Assembly (NCBI RefSeq): GCF_013376475.1
Contig: NZ_CP045508.1
Span: forward strand, 2,392,001 to 2,456,000
DNA: 64,000 bases
Source of the DNA: Desulfolutivibrio sulfoxidireducens
GTDB taxonomy: Bacteria; Desulfobacterota; Desulfovibrionia; Desulfovibrionales; Desulfovibrionaceae
Direction: 5' to 3'
In this document: one piece after another, positions 62,366 through 64,000 of the stretch
How the letters are laid out: the number at the start of each line of letters is the position of its first letter
Position numbering within the stretch: position 1 is the stretch's first letter
Program-made: the position numbers and the translations under genes
Notes under the pieces: model-generated
Database searches by the model: none
Told to the model about the DNA's origin: nothing
The model's input: only the letters and a program-made list of their open reading frames with translations

Positions 62366-63486
62366 TCAGAAGCTGTTCGGGCTTTCGCCGCCGGTTGTGC
62401 CCGCGCCGGTGCTGGAACCGCCGCTGCCCGAGGTGCCGCCGGTTGTGCCCGCGCCGGTGCTGGAACCGCCGCTGCCCGAGGTGCCGCCGGTTGTGCCCGC
62501 GCCGGTGCTGGAACCGCCGCTGCGCTGCCCGAGGTGCCGCCGGTTGTGCCCGCGCCGGTGCTGGAACCGCCGCTGCCCGAGGTGCCGCCGGTTGTGCCCG
62601 CGCCGGTGCTGGAGCCGCCGCCGCTCCTTGAGGGGCTGCTATTATCCCTGTCGGTACCGTCGCTCTTGTTTGATCCCGGGTTGTCGTGAAGCGTGGCCTT
62701 ATATGCGGACGGAATCCTGGCCGAGGTGTTGATGGGAGTGCTCTTTATGGGAACCGTCAGGGCCACGGGCAGGGGACCGGCCTCGGATACGCCGCGTTCC
62801 CGCGTGACGGTAACGCCCTGGTCCACGGCCATGTTGACGCTTTTCCCCGACTTGTCCGTAAAGACCAGGGGCCGCTTGGCCGATCCGGCCAGATGCCCGT
62901 GCGCCTCGGCGGACGTAAACCCGGATGCGGCGGTTTTCAGGACGGCCACGATGCCCGCCGCGTCCGCCCCCGGGGCGAAGGCCGCTTCCAGGACGGCGCG
63001 ATAGGGCTTGCCCGAGGCCTCAGCGGGGGGGCTCACCACGGAACCGAGCTCCGTGCCCCGGATGCCGATGGCCCCAAGCGGGGTCTGCACCGAAAATGCG
63101 GCCGGATTGCGGTGGGCGATGATCCCGGTGACGGCCCGGAACACGCCCGGTCCGTAGGAGAAACGCACCTCGTTGGACAGGGTGTGTTCCTGCCCCCACT
63201 CGTTGACGTACTCATCCACGGAAAAAAGGCTTTCCGGTCCCAGGGCCACAGTGGTGCCATCCGAGAAGATGGCCTGAAGCGACGATTCCGCCTTGGTGGC
63301 CAGGGTATCGCCGGAAAAGATCGGATCCTTGGCCTCGATGGGCCGGGACTGTCCGGCCCGGACGGCCAGGGCCTGCCCCTTGACCGCCTGCGCAAACCCC
63401 GCCGGCTTGTCCGAGGCGGCGGCCAGGGTGGACGTTGCCAATAGGATCAGCCATGCCACGGCCCAACCGCGAAGATGAGTGATCAT
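62366..63486 (-). CDS. FecR-domain exported protein, frameshifted C-terminus
   Basis: The protein has a signal peptide (GWAVAWLILLATSTLAAA) and a FecR-like domain: VKGQALAVRAGQSRPIEAKDPIFSGDTLATKAESSLQAIFSDGTTVALGPES, GPGVFRAVTGIIAHRNPAAFSVQTPLGAIGIRGTELGSV. It ends in Ser/Gly/Thr-rich repeats of 16 residues (GGSSTGAGTTGGTSGS; five 48-bp units at 62391-62632). The third unit has a 5-bp insertion (62519-62527). Without it the frame ends ESPNSF-stop at 62366; with it, translation changes to Ala/Pro-rich sequence and runs on to 61288. So as it stands the C-terminus is altered. The start at 63486 follows GGGAGGC. It probably anchors or assembles in the envelope. Confidence 0.75.
62391..62632 (-). 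repeat. 48-bp tandem coding repeats (five units)
   Basis: Five units of CCGCCGGTTGTGCCCGCGCC + GGTGCTGGAACCGCCGCTGC + CCGAGGTG on the plus strand. The third unit is 53 bases long through a GCTGC duplication. The outer units have diverged slightly. Such arrays gain or lose units by slippage. Confidence 0.9.
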
Positions 63487-64000
63487 GGAACGCCTCCCTG
63501 TTGTCTTTGAAAAAAATGCTCTTCGAGGAGGATCGGCGGATGTGACGTCCGGTTCCCAATGCTCTTCATACTTCCTCCGAGGCTATTGTCAATCACAAGT
63601 CGCAAAATGTTGTTACGGGGCAAATTCCGTCCGTTTCCTCTGCCCTGAACTCGTGTCGTGTTCTCGAAATTCATTCGTACGGATTTTAAATATATCAACT
63701 CGAAACACGTATTTTTTTAACAATAGCGGCGTATTTTTCAAGGGGCGCAACACGAGCGAGCATCTAGATCAACGTGGTGTAACTACCTTTATGCCCGTAA
63801 TAACCATTGAGGTGGTTCCATGCCGCAAGACACATGGCAAAGAAAATCTGATTGTATTTGTAATTTTCCCAATCACCATAGCAACAATCAAAAAAATACG
63901 TGACAAGCGTTTTCATGCCGACATCGCGCACACAAACACTGTGTGATCGTTCCGGAAAACGGCTGCCATCCCCGGGGCATCGCCACCCCTGGCCGGCCAC
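63487..64000. other. upstream region of the FecR-like gene, no gene seen
   Basis: About 514 bases with no supportable gene; 63600-63900 is relatively AT-rich and should contain the promoter. The second copy of the 47-bp repeat lies at 63916-63962, and similarity to the region after the FecR-like gene continues to the window end, which suggests another gene of this kind beyond it. Confidence 0.4.
63916..63962. repeat. 47-bp direct repeat, copy 2
   Basis: Identical to 62164-62210. Contains a short dyad (CACA-N7-TGTG). Together the copies flank the FecR-like gene. Confidence 0.85.

Noticed and set aside
61288-63486. One 732-codon gene joining the FecR-like and UDG-like parts
   Set aside because: The join depends on a 5-bp insertion in repeats. 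A terminator and a strong ribosome binding site lie between the parts, and base composition changes sharply.

Overview
The window reads as a chromosomal stretch of a high-GC anaerobic bacterium of the sulfate-reducing Desulfovibrio type. This rests on the overall GC-rich coding style, the housekeeping genes (rho, carD-like, prs, eno, folD, ppsA, uvrA), the polyferredoxin/DUF362/lar cluster, and the palindromic GGCCAAAGGGGC-type repeats after genes. The genus is an inference; no rRNA or other taxonomic marker is present.

Layout. 1-2731: a Tim44-like exported protein, an NTF2-like protein and a RelE-type toxin/HTH antitoxin pair. 2740-6860: an AT-rich island with two paralogous genes of unknown function that carry an RNxxxH motif like that of HEPN RNases. 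The first is cleanly split by an IS5-family element (IS427 type) and followed by an IS3-family (IS2-like) element; the second is intact. Two decayed antitoxin fragments lie near the island. 6940-16000 (minus strand): acs, then a probable eight-gene operon (fecR-like, two small exported proteins, DUF362 Tat protein, a NapH-NapG-like fusion polyferredoxin, larE, larB, larC) for nickel-pincer cofactor synthesis with an unusual electron-transfer and envelope part. 16400-26200: tRNA-Arg(CCT), degP, ispE, tRNA-Gln(TTG), prs, rplY, pth, a CarD regulator, rho, an M48 protease and a PPC-domain protein. 26600-28550: an arsR-acr3-arsC arsenic operon with a recognisable promoter/operator. 28860-35730: a glycosyltransferase and a giant bacterial alpha-2-macroglobulin.

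35900-37850: a second AT-rich island, with a DUF262 (DGQQR) gene directly followed by a HEPN-type gene. It sits immediately after the first codons of a truncated AAA/DUF4143-type ATPase gene. This two-gene cassette is the best candidate here for an under-described defence or toxin system. 38000-48600: a DUF2092 protein, a Pro/Gly-rich protein, eno, folD, a complex repeat-bounded segment, and ppsA. That segment has inverted repeat arms, a 105-bp tandem array, a 93-bp duplication of the alkD 3' end, an IS5-family transposase and an AT-rich membrane protein gene. 48800-58100: a large hybrid histidine kinase, thiL, an EamA transporter (after a 110-bp tandem duplication), trmO, a small conserved-looking protein and a YihY-type membrane protein. 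58300-64000: uvrA, an AT-rich gene weakly resembling uracil-DNA glycosylases, and a FecR-like exported protein. The C-terminal 48-bp repeats of that protein contain a 5-bp insertion, which fuses its frame to the gene downstream.

All coordinates were read by eye from the sequence. Family names come from motif recognition, not from database searches. Starts were moved from the longest open frame where a ribosome binding site and a signal peptide or overlap argued for it.
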